DNA of 64,000 bases from Spiroplasma platyhelix PALS-1 (GTDB taxonomy: Bacteria > Bacillota_I > Bacilli_A > Mycoplasmatales > VBWQ01), in contig NZ_CP051215.1 in assembly GCF_021496725.1 (NCBI RefSeq), positions 558,001 to 622,000 on the forward strand. Reading direction: 5' to 3'. Shown piece after piece: positions 1 to 11,494 of the stretch; the stretch's first letter is position 1, and the number at the start of each line of letters is the position of its first letter. The position numbers were made by a program, and so were the translations under genes. The notes beneath the pieces are model-generated. The model was given only the letters and a program-made list of their open reading frames with translations, had not been told where the DNA came from and made no database searches.

Positions 1-1013
1 AAATTCTTGCCTTGATGCTGTTCAACAAGTCTTAAAACTGCTTTCTTTGTCTTATCATTAAATTTATCACTAACTCAAAATCCTCTTAAAGTTAAATCTT
101 CATCACTAAACAAAGTATCAATCTTACATGAACAACGCAAATCAGGCTTATCACTACCATATTTAGCAATTGCTTCTTGATACTTTAATCTTGCTAGTGG
201 AAAATCAATTTTTTCTAGTTTTAAATCTTTTCATAATTGTTCTAGCATTTTTTCTACTAACTGCATCACATCATCTTGGCTAACAAATGCCATTTCCATA
301 TCTAATTGTTGGAATTCAGGTTGGCGATCAGCACGAAAATCTTCATCACGAAAACATTTAGCAATTTGATAGTACTTATCAATTCCACTAATCATAAGTA
401 ATTGCTTATAAAGTTGTGGTGACTGAGGTAAAGCATAAAAAGCATTCTTTTTAATTCTTGATGGAACTAAAAAGTCTCTTGCTCCTTCTGGAGTTGATTT
501 TGTCAGCACAGGTGTATCTATTTCTAAAAATTCTTCACTATTTAAAAAATTGCGAACACTACTGATCACTTGATGTTTGAATTTGATACGATCAAACATT
601 TGCTTTCTTCTTAAATCTAAATAGCGATATTTTAAACGTAAATCTTCTAACGCAGTAAAATTGTTCTCATCATTGATCACAAAAGGAATTGCCTTAGCAA
701 CACTTAAAACTTTCACTGCTTGGCCAACAACTTCAATTTCTCCTGTTTGAATTTTTAAGTTAGCAACCTTTCTTTCAACAACAAGACCAGTAACTTGAAT
801 TACTGATTCATTCTTAATTGTTTTTAAAGTATCAAAATTTGCATCCTCTTTCTTAACAATAATTTGTGTTAGACCATAACTATCACGCAAATCAAGAAAT
901 ATAGCAAACTTTTTTATTCTAATGTCGTGCACTCAGCCACTTAAAGTGACAATTTGATTCAAATGTTTTTTATTTAAATTGCCACAATTGTGGCTACGAT
1001 ATTTATTTAACAT
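1..1013 (-). CDS. aspS: Aspartyl-tRNA synthetase, 3' end outside window
   Basis: Class II aminoacyl-tRNA synthetase that charges tRNA-Asp in the cytoplasm. The start at 1013 gives an N-terminus with the family pattern RSHNCGNLN followed by an OB-fold anticodon-binding domain (about residues 1-105). The class II catalytic core follows with FLEIDTPVLTKSTPEGARDF, a motif-2 region RCFRDEDFRADRQPEFQQLD, and further on YGSDKPDLR. A TGA near 231 is read as Trp, so the frame runs uninterrupted to the window edge. hisS lies 13 bp upstream in the same direction, the hisS-aspS order of Bacillus, so the two are probably co-transcribed. The C-terminal motif 3 is not in the window. Identification is secure. 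Confidence 0.96.
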
Positions 1014-1026
1014 TGTTAGTCCTTTC

Positions 1027-2295
1027 TTAACCTAAAAGTTTAACAACTTTTTGTAACAATTCTGCTTCACTTTGATAACTAACTGTAACCTTTTGCTCTT
1101 TAGTTAATTGATATAAAGATGCTTGTCCTTGTTTTTCTAAAATTAAAAGGTTGTTACAATTTTTAAGATTTTTAATTAAATTACTTTTTTGCTTATCGTT
1201 AAACAAATCAAAAATTCCATCAACAAAATATTTTGTTTTTCTCAAATTACTTACTAACACTAAAATCTCTGCTAGTCCTGCTTGATAGATAGAAGCAACA
1301 AATAAATCTAATGGTTGAATTAAATTAAATTCTGGTTGCTTTTCTAAAAGTAACATCAATCTTTCAATCCCAAAAGCAAACCCAATTGCTGGATACTGAT
1401 AAGGTACTCCTAAATCTTGTGATAAGTTATCGTATCTACCACCACCAATTAAAGTGTTCTGACTTTTTCCTAACACAGAGCTATCACTCATAAACTCAAA
1501 AATAACACCATTGTAGTAATCTAGACCACGAACTAAATAAGGATCAACTTTAAAATTAATTTCTAACTTAGTTAAGGCTATGCTAAGCTCTTGAAAATAT
1601 TGCTTTTCTTCTGTGCTATAGAATTGTTCAATTAATGGTAAGTTTAAATCTAATTTTTGACAAGTCTGACAATCCAGTACTCTTAATGGATTTTTTTCAA
1701 TTCTTTTCTGACAATCAGCACATAACTTATTTTTCTCTTTCATTAAGACAGTCAAAAGGGCATCATTAAACTTTTTCTTAGTTACTTCAGAACCAAAGTA
1801 ATTTAAATGTAAATCTGCATCTTTAATTGTTAGTTCTTCAAGCATTGTATTTGCTAATAAAATTACTTCAACATCTAACAAAGGACTCTTTGTTGCTAAA
1901 ACTTCAACTCCAAATTGATGAAATTCACGATTACGACCTTTTTGAGGATTTTCATAACGATACATCGTTCCATAATAAAAATACTTTTGCGTTTGCTTTT
2001 GATTAGTATACAATTTGTTCTCAACAACTGCTCTAATCACTCCTGCTGTTCCTTCAGGTCTTAAAGCTAACATACGATTACCTTTATCTAAAAATTGATA
2101 AATTTCTTTTTCAACAATATTAGTTGTGCTACCAATGCTACGCAAAAATAACTCTGCTGATTCAATCACAGGAGTAATAATTTCTTGATAGTTAAATTTT
2201 TTTGCAACCGCTATTAAACGATTGATGATATTGCTGTAAAGTACTACTTGCTGATTATATAAATCTTCTGTACCTTTAGGTCGCTGAAATTTCAT
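1027..2295 (-). CDS. hisS: Histidyl-tRNA synthetase
   Basis: Class II synthetase charging tRNA-His; 422 residues, the usual bacterial length. Visible motifs: N-terminal FQRPKGTEDL; motif 1 near residues 35-60; LRPEGTAGVIRA (about 78-89); motif 2 with YRYENPQKGRNREFHQFGVE (about 112-131); the histidine-binding LVRGLDYYNGVIFEF (about 254-268); and motif 3 with AIGFAFGIERLMLLLE (about 302-317). A CxxC...CxxC set (CADCQKR, CQTCQK) lies in the insertion domain. The C-terminal anticodon-binding domain is present. It sits 13 bp upstream of aspS and 63 bp downstream of relA on the same strand, an arrangement ancestral to Firmicutes. Complete and intact. Confidence 0.97.
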   Translation of the reverse strand: MKFQRPKGTEDLYNQQVVLYSNIINRLIAVAKKFNYQEIITPVIESAELFLRSIGSTTNIVEKEIYQFLDKGNRMLALRPEGTAGVIRAVVENKLYTNQKQTQKYFYYGTMYRYENPQKGRNREFHQFGVEVLATKSPLLDVEVILLANTMLEELTIKDADLHLNYFGSEVTKKKFNDALLTVLMKEKNKLCADCQKRIEKNPLRVLDCQTCQKLDLNLPLIEQFYSTEEKQYFQELSIALTKLEINFKVDPYLVRGLDYYNGVIFEFMSDSSVLGKSQNTLIGGGRYDNLSQDLGVPYQYPAIGFAFGIERLMLLLEKQPEFNLIQPLDLFVASIYQAGLAEILVLVSNLRKTKYFVDGIFDLFNDKQKSNLIKNLKNCNNLLILEKQGQASLYQLTKEQKVTVSYQSEAELLQKVVKLLG

Positions 2296-2358
2296 TTTCT
2301 CACCTTAATTATATTTTACAAATATTTCCAACAAAATACTTTGATATACTTTAAAATC

Positions 2359-4587
2359 TTACATGATTATTCTTGTTATCTCAATGATATCAGGCACTTT
2401 TTTTAAAGAAGACATAATTTGATTCAAACGTTCAATGCTTGGAACTTTAATAATTAGTTTTAATGTTCCTTGATGATTAATTAATTGATTGTTGGCATCA
2501 ATATTTTGAATTGGTGTTTTTAAGTGATTTAAAAGATTGATGATGTCTGCTAGCAATGCTGGACGATCAAGATAGTAAATTTTAACGGCTGAGTTATAAA
2601 GTTTATTTTCTGTTGCTGTTACATTTCAAACTGTTTCTAAAGTTCTTTCTTTTCTTTGCTCGTTGACAACATTAGGACAATCAATGCGATGAACTCTAAT
2701 TCCTTGCCCTTTGCTAATGTAACCAATAATTGGTTCATCAGGAATTGGCAAACAACAACGTGCTAATTGTGTTTTAATTGATGGTGAATTTTCAGCAATC
2801 GCATCATTTGAAACATGAGCATGTGCTAAAGAATGTTTTTTATTTGGCTTTAAAGATTTGAATTTTGGTGAATCACTAAATAAAATTGAACTAACAGCAT
2901 CTTCAATTGAATAAGTTCCATTTGCAATATCTAAGCAAAAATCATCATATGTGCTGTATTTTAAGAACTTCAAGCGTTGTAAGATGACAGCAGTGCTAGC
3001 AATTCTTCAACGTAATTTATTATCTTGAATATACTTATCAATTTTTTCTTTTGTTATTTGAATTTTCTTTTCGTTCTCTGAAGTTTTTGTTTTTGTTTCA
3101 GGAGTTTCATTTTGTTTGTTTAAATATTTTTTAATTTTGTGGCGAGCAAAATTTGTCTTAGCAATTGTCAACCAATCATAATTTGGTTTGACAGTTTTGG
3201 CAGTTTTGATTTCAACGACATCACCAGTTTTTAAAACAGTATTCAAAGCAGAATAAGTTCCGTTAATTCTTGCTCCCATTGCTGTTTCACCAATCTCAGT
3301 GTGAACTTTATAAGCAAAATCTAGCACTGTTGCTCCTAATGGCAGTGTTAGCACCTTACCGTTTGGAGTAAGAACATAAATCAACTCACTAAATAAATCT
3401 TGCTTAATCTCAGCTTCTAAATTACTATTTTTTTCATCATCATTAAAATTGTTGCTGCTATTCAAATCTAAAATTGTTTGAAAAATATTTAGTTTTTCAT
3501 CAATCTCTTCTTGTTTCTTTTTTGCGCTTACTTCTTCACCATCTTTATAGCGTCAATGTGCAGCAGCTCCAACTTCAGCATATATTTCCATTTCTTCCGT
3601 ACGGATTTGCAATTCATAAATTTCATTTTTGAAAACAATTGAAGTATGCAACGATTGATACATATTATTTTTTGGTGTCGCAATATAGTCTTTAAATCGT
3701 CCTGGTAGTGGAGTGAATCTTTGATGAATGTAACCTAAGATAGCGTAACAATCATCAACTGATTGACTAATGATTCTAATTGCTAAGATATCATGAATGT
3801 CTTCTAAATCCTTCCCAAAATAGTACATTTTGCGATAAATCGAAAATAAATTCTTACTACGACCATAAATACGGAATTTTAAATTTTCATGCTTAACTAA
3901 TGTTTTACTGATTTCTTTAATTGTGTTGTTAACTAAATTTTCTCTTTTGTCTTGATCTTTTTTGATAATCATACTAATTTTTTGATACTCAACTGGATAG
4001 AGCACAGAAAAAGAACGATCTTCTAACTCTGATTGCAATTCTCGCATCCCCAAACGATGAGCAATTGAAGCATAAACTTCTAATGTTTCTTTGGCGATAA
4101 TTCTTTGCTTTTCAGGTTGCAAGAATTCAATTGTTCTGATGTTGTGCAAACGATCAGCCATCTTAATGATAATAACTCGAATATCATGAGCTAAACTAAG
4201 ATACAATTTTCTTAAGTAGTCTGATTTAATTTCTTCACGATTTTCTTTTGCAAAATGACTAACTTTTGTTACTGCAAGAACCAACCCAGCAATCTCTTCA
4301 TCAAATTCTTTTGTTAGTTCTTCATAAGTAGTTGGTGTGTCTTCTAAGATATCATGCAAAAGTCCTGCTTGAATTGTTGCAGGATCTAAATGTCATAAAG
4401 TTAAGTTGTATGCAGTTGATAGCAAGTGATACAAATAAGGATCACCATTCTTACGAAGTTGACCTTCATGTTTAGTTTTTGCATATTGATAAGCTTTTTC
4501 AATTTTATTTAAAAGTATTTCACTGCCAATGTAAGTTTTTGCTTCAGCTAGTACTTCATTAAAATCTTTACAAGTAATTTTAATCAT
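2359..4587 (-). CDS. relA: Bifunctional (p)ppGpp synthetase/hydrolase RelA/SpoT (Rsh)
   Basis: Long RSH enzyme of 742 residues that makes and degrades (p)ppGpp in the stringent response. The frame is continuous once TGA is read as Trp. Order of domains: N-terminal HD hydrolase (YLYHLLS, LLHDILEDT near residues 51-84, then KMADRLHNIRT); synthetase domain (GRSKNLFSIYRK, GRFKDYIATPK, YQSLHT, YELQIRTEEM); TGS domain (VYVLTPNGK-type stretch after residue 370); a region with RCCLPIPDEPIIGYI and HRIDCPN; and a C-terminal ACT domain. Hydrolase HD residues and synthetase core are both retained, so it is probably bifunctional. The start chosen (4587) lies 4 bp after the apt stop; an in-frame codon at 4602 would overlap apt. 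Expected to act in the cytoplasm and associate with stalled ribosomes. Confidence 0.95.
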
Positions 4588-4591
4588 AATT

Positions 4592-5113
4592 TTAAATCTC
4601 AATTAAATTTAAATAAGGAACATCATTAAAGTTTTGATGATCTTTAAATTCTGACAGCGATATTAGTGACGCAATTCCAGCAACTTGTGCTTTAGCACAT
4701 TGAACCAATTCAATGCAAGCATGAATTGTACCTGCTGTAGCAATTAAATCATCAATAATAAGAACTCGATCTGTTGGAACAAGAGCATCTTGATGCATCT
4801 CAAGTACTGCTGTGCCATATTCTAATTTGTACTCAACTTGAAAAGTTTTAAAAGGTAACTTCCCTGCTTTTCTTGCTGGTATGAACTTAACATCTAAATG
4901 AAAAGCTAACGCAGAACCTAACATAAATCCGCGTGATTCAGGTGCTAAAATTGCTGTAACTTGCTGCTTCTTAGCAAACTCGGCAAAAGTTTCTATCAGA
5001 TAATGAAATGCTTCTGGGTCACTTAAAACTGGTGTGATATCTTTAAATTGAATTCCTGGTTTAGGAAAATCTGGGATATTACGAATCATTGCTTTGATAC
5101 TATCTAAATTCAT
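4592..5113 (-). CDS. apt: Adenine phosphoribosyltransferase
   Basis: Purine salvage enzyme converting adenine plus PRPP to AMP; 173 residues, the normal family length. Characteristic N-terminus IRNIPDFPKPGIQFKDITPV, mid-region ESRGFMLGSALAF and the PRPP-binding loop RVLIIDDLIATAGT (about residues 119-132, acidic pair followed by TAGT). It lies directly upstream of relA (4 bp gap) and 43 bp downstream of secDF, the apt-relA adjacency found in Bacillus and many Mollicutes. As Mollicutes lack de novo purine synthesis, salvage of this kind is expected. No irregularity seen. Confidence 0.97.
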   Translation of the reverse strand: MNLDSIKAMIRNIPDFPKPGIQFKDITPVLSDPEAFHYLIETFAEFAKKQQVTAILAPESRGFMLGSALAFHLDVKFIPARKAGKLPFKTFQVEYKLEYGTAVLEMHQDALVPTDRVLIIDDLIATAGTIHACIELVQCAKAQVAGIASLISLSEFKDHQNFNDVPYLNLIEI

Positions 5114-5156
5114 TCTTTTTTCATCCTTCCTTTTTGAATCAATTCACTAATAGGAA

Positions 5157-8120
5157 CTAATCGTTAATTCCTTCAATGATATATTCATCTGGACCAACAA
5201 AATGTTTTTTAATTTTTTCGGCACGTTTTTGATAACGTTTAATTCTTCTTTTTTCAAAGAAAGTTCACAATCAAGGAGCAACAAAATGAGTTGCAAGAAA
5301 AGTTACAATTGTTCCAAGAATCAGCGCTAAACTAACTGATCAAAAACTTGGAAGGAAACATAAAACAACCAAGGCTGTTACAATTATAATACTATTCACT
5401 GCTAATGTTCTTGATAATGATTTTTTAACTCCATCATTACTAATCGCAATAATTTCAGCTTTTTCTAACTTATCTCGCTTTTCATGATTATTTAATTTAA
5501 TTTCTTTAATGTTGTCAAAAATAACAACACTATTAATTAGCACTAAAATCACTAAGGCCAGAATCACGCCAATTGTCATAGTTGAGATTGTAATTTGCAA
5601 TAAAGCAAGTAAAGCTAATGTTAAACTAACAGCAAACACAATCGCAGCAATCAACGGAATTGTAAAAGTCATTTGGAATCTAACAATCACATAAAGGAAA
5701 ATTGTAATTAAAGAAATTGCAATAACAATCAACATATCTTTAAATAATTGATTTCCTGAAAGTCCATTAATATTTGAAGAAAATCATGATAGTGACGGAA
5801 CTTGAAATTCTAAAAACTCACGAAACTCAAGTGCTGCAGAATCTTTGACATTAGTTTGAACAATGATTCTAATCACATTTTTACTTGCTCCAAGTGAATC
5901 AAGAATTAATGAAGCATAAACTTTTTCATATGATTTATTAGCATCTTCTAAAGCTTGAACAACTTCACTTTTCTTCTTATCAGCTTGTTGTCACAAATTA
6001 AAGTTAGGATCACTAGGAGTACCTTCTGCTGCTGTTTCACCAGTAAAATCAATTCTACTATCAAATCCAGCTCCAAAATTTGAACCCGTTGCTAAGTATA
6101 CAACACCAGATGAAAGTAAAATTACTCCAAACCCAGCCATAATTCATTTTGTTGTTTTGTATCAGAAATTTCATTGACTAATATGTCAAAAATTAGGTTT
6201 TTTGTCTAACTTTATTTTTTGAACAAAAGTTTGTTTGATTACAGCTAACTTAACCTTAATCTTCTTAGTCTTACTTGTTTTCTTTTGAGCAACAAGATTT
6301 TGTTCAGGCATTACTTCAAGGTCTGCCATTTGCACTTGAACACTACTTCTAGTCTTATCTTGAGTTAAAGATAATAATTCCGGTTTGCTTTCAAAAGTAT
6401 TATTTTTCAACATTAAGTAAATAATTAATCTTAAAAATAAAATTCCTAAAAGCATAACACCAAAAGTTGAAATTGAAGTCATGATGGCAAATCCTCTAAT
6501 TGAACGTGAACCAAATCAAAAGATTGTTAGACTAACAATTAAAACAATAACACTACAATCAAATGCAGAAACTAATGATTTTTTATTAGCTGATTTAAAT
6601 GCATCAAACACAGTCTTACCTGTTTTATATTCTTTTTGAATTGCATTGAATAATCCAACAATAGTATCTAACAATAATGCAAACCCAATAATTAAAGCAA
6701 TTCCTGTCTCTGGAGCCACAACATTATTTAAGAAGCTAAAGGCAACTAAAGTTGCAACTAAAAATAAGATAATGATGAATACTGCACTCAGACCAAGTAA
6801 ACGATAATTAAAAATCATGGCAATAGCTAAAAAGATCAATGCAACTAGTAAGCCAATCATCGCTACTTTTAAAGATTGTGCTCCTAAAGTCGGATCAATA
6901 TTTAAAATTGCTTCAACAGTAAAATTATTTTTTTGCAATCCAGCATTAAGAACATTAACAATTTGTTGAACTTTTTCTTTATTAAAAGTTTCATCGTTAA
7001 TAGTAATTTGAGTATTACTGCTAATACCTGCAGTTCCGATATAATATGGTGCATATTTATAGTTGATAATTGATGTCTCTAAAACGTTTGAAATTTCAGG
7101 CAAAATAATTAAATCTTTGATGTGAGGTAATCAGGCATTCATTGGTGAACTTTTATCTTTAGTTGGATCAAAAGGGTTAGCTGGATCAAAAACACTTGCC
7201 TTATCATTAGTATCAACAGACAAAGGAAAAATACTATCTACATTATCATTGTACTTTCAATTAATCATGTAAACACCATTTCTTGATTGATTCAAGAGAT
7301 TAATTAGTTCTCGATTTGATGATTTAACAGCAGCATACATTTTTTTACCAGAATCATCATCTAGACCTGCTGTATTATTTGCTAATAAAGCTTTCAAACC
7401 TAGTTGCTTTGCTGAATCAGTTTCTTTATCTATCACATCAATTAATTCTTGCAAACCAGTTCAAGTATTACGAATATAATTTAACAGTCCCCCAATATCA
7501 GAATAAAAATAAATTGCTTCATTTGTTTCTTGCATAATTTTTTGGATAGTAGTTATTAGTTCTGAACTAGTATCAAAAATTACTTCTGGTTGACCAGAAT
7601 TAAAATTAGTAGAATGATAAATACTACTAAAAGCTTCATTTGTAGTTAGTCTTTCTTCTTTAGCTGTTCAGTTTTTATCATCACTAAAATTATTTGCTAA
7701 CAAATCATGACCTTGCTCATCTAATAAATAAACATAGCCACGACGAGCAATATTATTAACAAAAATTGATCAATCCACACCAGCAGACTTACTAATTGAA
7801 ACATTATAATAGTTACCTGTTCGAGTACTTTTTTCAATATTGATATTACTTGTTCCTAAAGGATCAACACGATTTTCTAATAAATCAACAACATTGTGAG
7901 TTTTAGAATTCTCTTCATAAACACCTTCATACTTAACCTGCGCTTGATAGCCCCCAGCAAACTCAATACTTAAATTGCTATTGCTATCTAAATAATTAAT
8001 ACTAAAAACTGCACTAATGATAATCGTTGCAGCTAAGATAAATAAGGTAGTCACTCTAGTAAAAAATGATAAGTTTTTTGCTTTTTTCTTGTTTTTTATA
8101 GTTGATGATGATTTTTTCAT
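5157..8120 (-). CDS. secDF: SecDF protein-export membrane protein (fused SecD-SecF)
   Basis: Accessory Sec subunit that uses the ion gradient to assist preprotein export. A single frame of 987 residues spans the SecD and SecF halves when TGA is read as Trp; the stop is TAG at 5157. The N-terminus has a basic stretch and one membrane segment (about residues 22-44), then a large extracytoplasmic part with LSIEFAGGYQ (SecD D1 motif). A block of five or so hydrophobic helices follows with ALIIGFALLLDTIVGLFNAIQ, corresponding to the SecD transmembrane domain, then a linker with charged KKTSKTKK residues, then the SecF half with another extracytoplasmic loop and helices containing ALVILVLINSVVIFDNI. 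The ancestral ruvA/ruvB-...-secDF-...-apt-relA order is preserved. The gene is intact. Confidence 0.92.
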
Positions 8121-8235
8121 TATTAAAAATCACTTCCTAAAACTTTAAAAATATCTGTTATAAGAATATCAATAAAAAGCATAAAAAACAATTAATTTTT
8201 TTAATAACATGCTTACTATGTTTTTTAGTATTTTG

Positions 8236-8625
8236 CTAGCAACTATTTTTAAAATGTTTAAAAATGGCAGATGCTAATTTATTTGTGATCCCTTTAACTT
8301 TTGCTAACATGCTAACATCACAATTTTGAAGCAAAATTTTAAATTCTGCCATACTAAAAAAATTAAGAATTCTTAAACTAAGTTTTGGACCAACATAGCT
8401 AATGCTAATTAATTCTAAAAAATATTGTTTAGTTTCTTGATTCAAAAAAGCAAAATATTCACTAATCGGTAATCGTTGATAAAAATAAATATATAGTTTT
8501 ATTTCTTGATTTAACGGTAGTAACTCCAAATGAACACCTTGAAAAATAAAACCACGATTATTAGATTCAAAAATAATTCTTTCTGATTGATATTGTCTAA
8601 CAACACCAATTAAATATTCATCCAT
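8236..8625 (-). CDS. ruvA: RuvA-like Holliday junction protein, short
   Basis: Probable RuvA, which binds Holliday junctions and loads the RuvB motor. Only 129 residues against about 190-200 for the family. Residues 1-60 fit the OB-fold domain I (EYLIGVVRQYQ...). Two helix-hairpin-helix motifs follow: LISISYVGPKLSLRIL (about 72-87) and LAKVKGITNKLASAIF (about 107-122). Domain III, which contacts RuvB, is absent. The acidic-pin region that normally reads like IREDA is here FYQRLPISEYFAF, so the pin acids look lost. No ruvB lies between it and secDF (110 bp gap), unlike Bacillus. Position between yebC and secDF supports the call; ruvB could lie elsewhere. Confidence 0.8.
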   Translation of the reverse strand: MDEYLIGVVRQYQSERIIFESNNRGFIFQGVHLELLPLNQEIKLYIYFYQRLPISEYFAFLNQETKQYFLELISISYVGPKLSLRILNFFSMAEFKILLQNCDVSMLAKVKGITNKLASAIFKHFKNSC

Positions 8626-8684
8626 AGTCTTCCTCCTATATTAAAATCGCTACTTTTAATTAGCAAAGAAAACTATAAATTCCT

Positions 8685-9416
8685 TTATGACTTTAAATTA
8701 GTTTCAACTAATTGCACATCTTCATCTTCTTCTAATAAATCAAAAAGTTTTTGAAATAAATTCAAATCACTATCACTGTTGACATCATCAGCTGTGATAT
8801 ATTCTAAAGGAATATTTCTAATCTCGTTAGTGATGAAGTTTTCAAATCCAGCTTGGCTTAGTATATTAGTAACATTCAATAAATCTTTGACATCAACTTC
8901 TAAATGCACAACATCTTCATTTTTTGTTACCTGGTGAACATCAAATTCAAGTACTAACTCCAACACTTCATCGGCACTTAAATCACTAACAAATTCAATC
9001 ACTCCTACTTTTGAAAAAAGATATTGCACTGAATTTGTTGTCCCCAACTTAGCATTACATTTATTAAAGTAACTTCTAATGTTACTTGCAGTACGATTTT
9101 TATTGTCAGTTAGACAATGAACAATAATCGCAATTGTTCCTGGTCCATAACCCTCATAAGTTATTTCTTCATAATTAGTTGTGTCACCTTGACTGCTTGC
9201 CTTTTTAATTGCTCGATTGATATTTTCTTTTGGCATATTCAAACTACGAGCTTTTTCTAAGATTGTTCTTAATTTTGGATTGTTTTCAATATTAGGACCT
9301 GATAACTTAACAGAAACATAAATTTCTCGTGAAATTTTTTGAAAAATTTTGCCACGCTTATTATCTTGTGCATCTTTACGATGCTTAATATTGGCAAATT
9401 GTGAATGACCTGACAT
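8685..9416 (-). CDS. yebC: YebC/PmpR-family protein
   Basis: Conserved protein of the YebC/TACO1 family, described as a transcriptional regulator or, more recently, as a translation factor easing synthesis of difficult peptide stretches. At 243 residues it has the standard length. The diagnostic N-terminus is present (MSGHSQFANIKHRKDAQDNK), followed by KARSLNMPKENINRAIKKAS and YEGYGPGTIAIIVHCLTDNKNRT. The acidic C-terminal domain ends with LLEEDEDVQLVETNL. It sits 11 bp after nadE and 59 bp before ruvA; Bacillus keeps its homologue (YrbC) in the same neighbourhood. Intact. Confidence 0.95.
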   Translation of the reverse strand: MSGHSQFANIKHRKDAQDNKRGKIFQKISREIYVSVKLSGPNIENNPKLRTILEKARSLNMPKENINRAIKKASSQGDTTNYEEITYEGYGPGTIAIIVHCLTDNKNRTASNIRSYFNKCNAKLGTTNSVQYLFSKVGVIEFVSDLSADEVLELVLEFDVHQVTKNEDVVHLEVDVKDLLNVTNILSQAGFENFITNEIRNIPLEYITADDVNSDSDLNLFQKLFDLLEEDEDVQLVETNLKS

Positions 9417-9427
9417 GTGCTCTTGTC

Positions 9428-10171
9428 CTAACTACGATTTCATTTTGGTGCTTGAGGAACTAAATTACGTTTATGTTCTGTTGCTTGATTTAAATTTTTA
9501 ATTCTTTCTTGCACTTTATGTGAAAGATGCTCAGTATTGCCTAATAAATATTGATCTAATTCTTGATAGCTAAATTGCATTTCTTGCTCATCAGTTTGAC
9601 CTTCTCATAAACTAGCAGTTGGTGTTCGAACAATAATCTCATCATTAACTGCTAAAATTTTTGCTGCAGCAAAAACATCTTGCTTTAATAAATGAACAAT
9701 TGGGAGTAAATCAACGCCACCATCACCATACTTAGTAAAGTAACCAATATGTCATTCATCTGCATTATCTGTACCAACAACTAAGTAATCATGATTTTGG
9801 CCATAAGCATAAAGTGTATTCATTCTTAATCTTGCTTTTAAATTTCCAAGCACTATTTTTGATTTTTCTGGCTTAAGATCTTGATCTAATATTTTTTTAA
9901 AACTAATAAAAGCATCATCTAAGTTAACTACTTCTGATTTTAAGTTATGTTTTTGTACTAATTTTGCTGCATAATCTAAATCAATTTGTGGTGAAAAACA
10001 AGGCATGACTAAAGTTAGATAGTTATTGGGAAAAGCTTTTTTAATTAATAAAGCAACAACTGCTGAATCAATTCCCCCACTCAAGCCAACAATTAACCCC
10101 TTAGCATTAGCTTTCTTCACTTCATCTTGTAAGAATTTAATTATTTCTTCTAAATACTGTTCTAATTTCAT
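9428..10171 (-). CDS. nadE: NH3-dependent NAD(+) synthetase
   Basis: Amidates deamido-NAD to NAD using ammonia and ATP, the last step of NAD synthesis. 247 residues, typical of the short ammonia-dependent form without a nitrilase domain. The PP-loop ATP site is GLSGGIDSAVVALLI (about residues 28-42), with YGQNHDYLVVGTDNADEWHIGYFTKYGDGG further on (seen as GTDNADEW then IGYFTKYGDGGVDLLPI). The C-terminus has PTASLWEGQTDEQEM. One apparent stop at 9752 is a TGA Trp codon. It begins 13 bp after obgE ends and is followed 11 bp later by yebC, so it belongs to the same transcription unit. Confidence 0.95.
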
Positions 10172-10184
10172 ATCATTCTATCCT

Positions 10185-11474
10185 CTAATTTTCTTCTTCT
10201 CAAATCATATCATAATTAAATATCTTGACACTGTCACCTTTTTTTATTCCTTTTTTTCTTAGTTCTTGAAAAACTCCTAAATCTTGTAATTTAATTTGAA
10301 ACAATAAAATATTTTGATGAGTATTTAAAGGATTTTTTTGTGCCATTTTTTTAATTGTTGCACCAGTAACTTCTCACTCATGAGCAGCAACTTTTTTAAC
10401 AACTACTTCTAATTCTGATTTATCTTTTGTTTGATACTTATATAAAGTATGCTCTTGCATTTCTTGGGCTATTTCTTCTTTATCAATATCTGCTTGCTTC
10501 ACTAAGCGATTAATTTCTTCAAGCAAAGGTTTTAAATCAGTTTTGTTCAAGGCAGAAATTGCAAAAACTGGTTTTTTTAGTTGCTTTTCTAATTTTTTAA
10601 CAATTGATGAATCAGAAATTTTATCAATTTTATTAGCTACAATAATTTCTGGTTTCTTTAAAATATTTTTATTATACTTACTTAACTCTTGAATAATTAA
10701 TTGATAAGTTAAAAAATGATCACTAGAATTATCGCTAACATCAATCATATGAACTAAAACCTGACAACGTTCAATATGTTTTAAAAACTGTAATCCTAAT
10801 CCCTTACCATCACTTGCTCCAGCAATTAAACCTGGTAAGTCAGCAATCACAAAACTATCATCATGCACTTTAACTACTGCTAATTGTGGATCTAAAGTTG
10901 TAAATGGATAATCAGCAATAACAGGCTTAGCAGCAGAAACTACTGATAAGAAAGTTGATTTTCCAGCATTAGGTAGACCAATTAAACCAGCATTAGCCAA
11001 CAACTTCAACTCACAAATAATCTCAAATTCTTCTCCTAAAGTACCATTCTCAGAAATTTTTGGCACTCGATTAGTTGATGAAGCAAATTTTGCATTCCCT
11101 CGACCACCAATTCCACCTTTAGCAATAACTGCTTCTTGCTTATGCTTAATAATGTCAGCAATTACTTCATTAGTTTTAGCATTCTTCACAATTGTTCCTA
11201 AGGGTACTTTAATCAAAACACTTGTTCCATTTTTACCATGCATATTCTTTGGTTTACCATTTTCGCCTGCTTTAGCAGTAATCTCTCTAGTCTTTCTTAA
11301 GTCTAATAAAGTATTTAATCCTTCATCACCAACAAAGACAACACTACCACCGTTACCACCATCACCACCACTTGGGCCACCTTTTGGAACATATAACTCA
11401 CGACGAAAAGCGATGATCCCATCACCACCTTTGCCTGCTTTTACTTTTAACTTAATTAAATCAATAAATTTCAT
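10185..11474 (-). CDS. obgE: GTPase Obg/CgtA
   Basis: Large-subunit ribosome assembly GTPase linked to (p)ppGpp signalling. 429 residues. Domain order: glycine-rich Obg fold (1-158) with AGKGGDGIIAFRRE and GGPSGGDGGNGGSV; G domain with G1 GLPNAGKSTFL (about 166-176), G2 YPFTTLDP, G3 DLPGL, G4 ANKID and G5 SALNKT; then a C-terminal OCT domain. The OCT domain is revealed only when a TGA at 10374 is read as Trp (AAHEWEVTGATIKKMAQK to MIWEEEN). The start at 11474 has an AAGGAAA ribosome site about 7 nt upstream. It follows coaBC by 20 bp. The same rplU-prp-rpmA-...-obg neighbourhood is found in Bacillus. Confidence 0.96.
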
Positions 11475-11494
11475 TTGAATTTTCCTTAATAATT

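Noticed and set aside
2296-2358. T-box leader for hisS-aspS
   Set aside because: The 63-bp gap holds no T-box sequence (TGGNACCGCG) or antiterminator.
5157-8120. secDF appearing as five or more separate fragments
   Set aside because: Every break is a TGA at a hydrophobic or Trp-like position and all parts share one frame; under code 4 it is a single 987-residue gene. The same reasoning applies to relA, pgi, polA, the giant permease and the lipoproteins.
11152-11478. Plus-strand frame of 108 codons opposite obgE
   Set aside because: It mirrors the glycine-rich N-terminus of Obg (giving Pro/Leu-rich peptide), has no ribosome site, and obgE is a clear intact gene.
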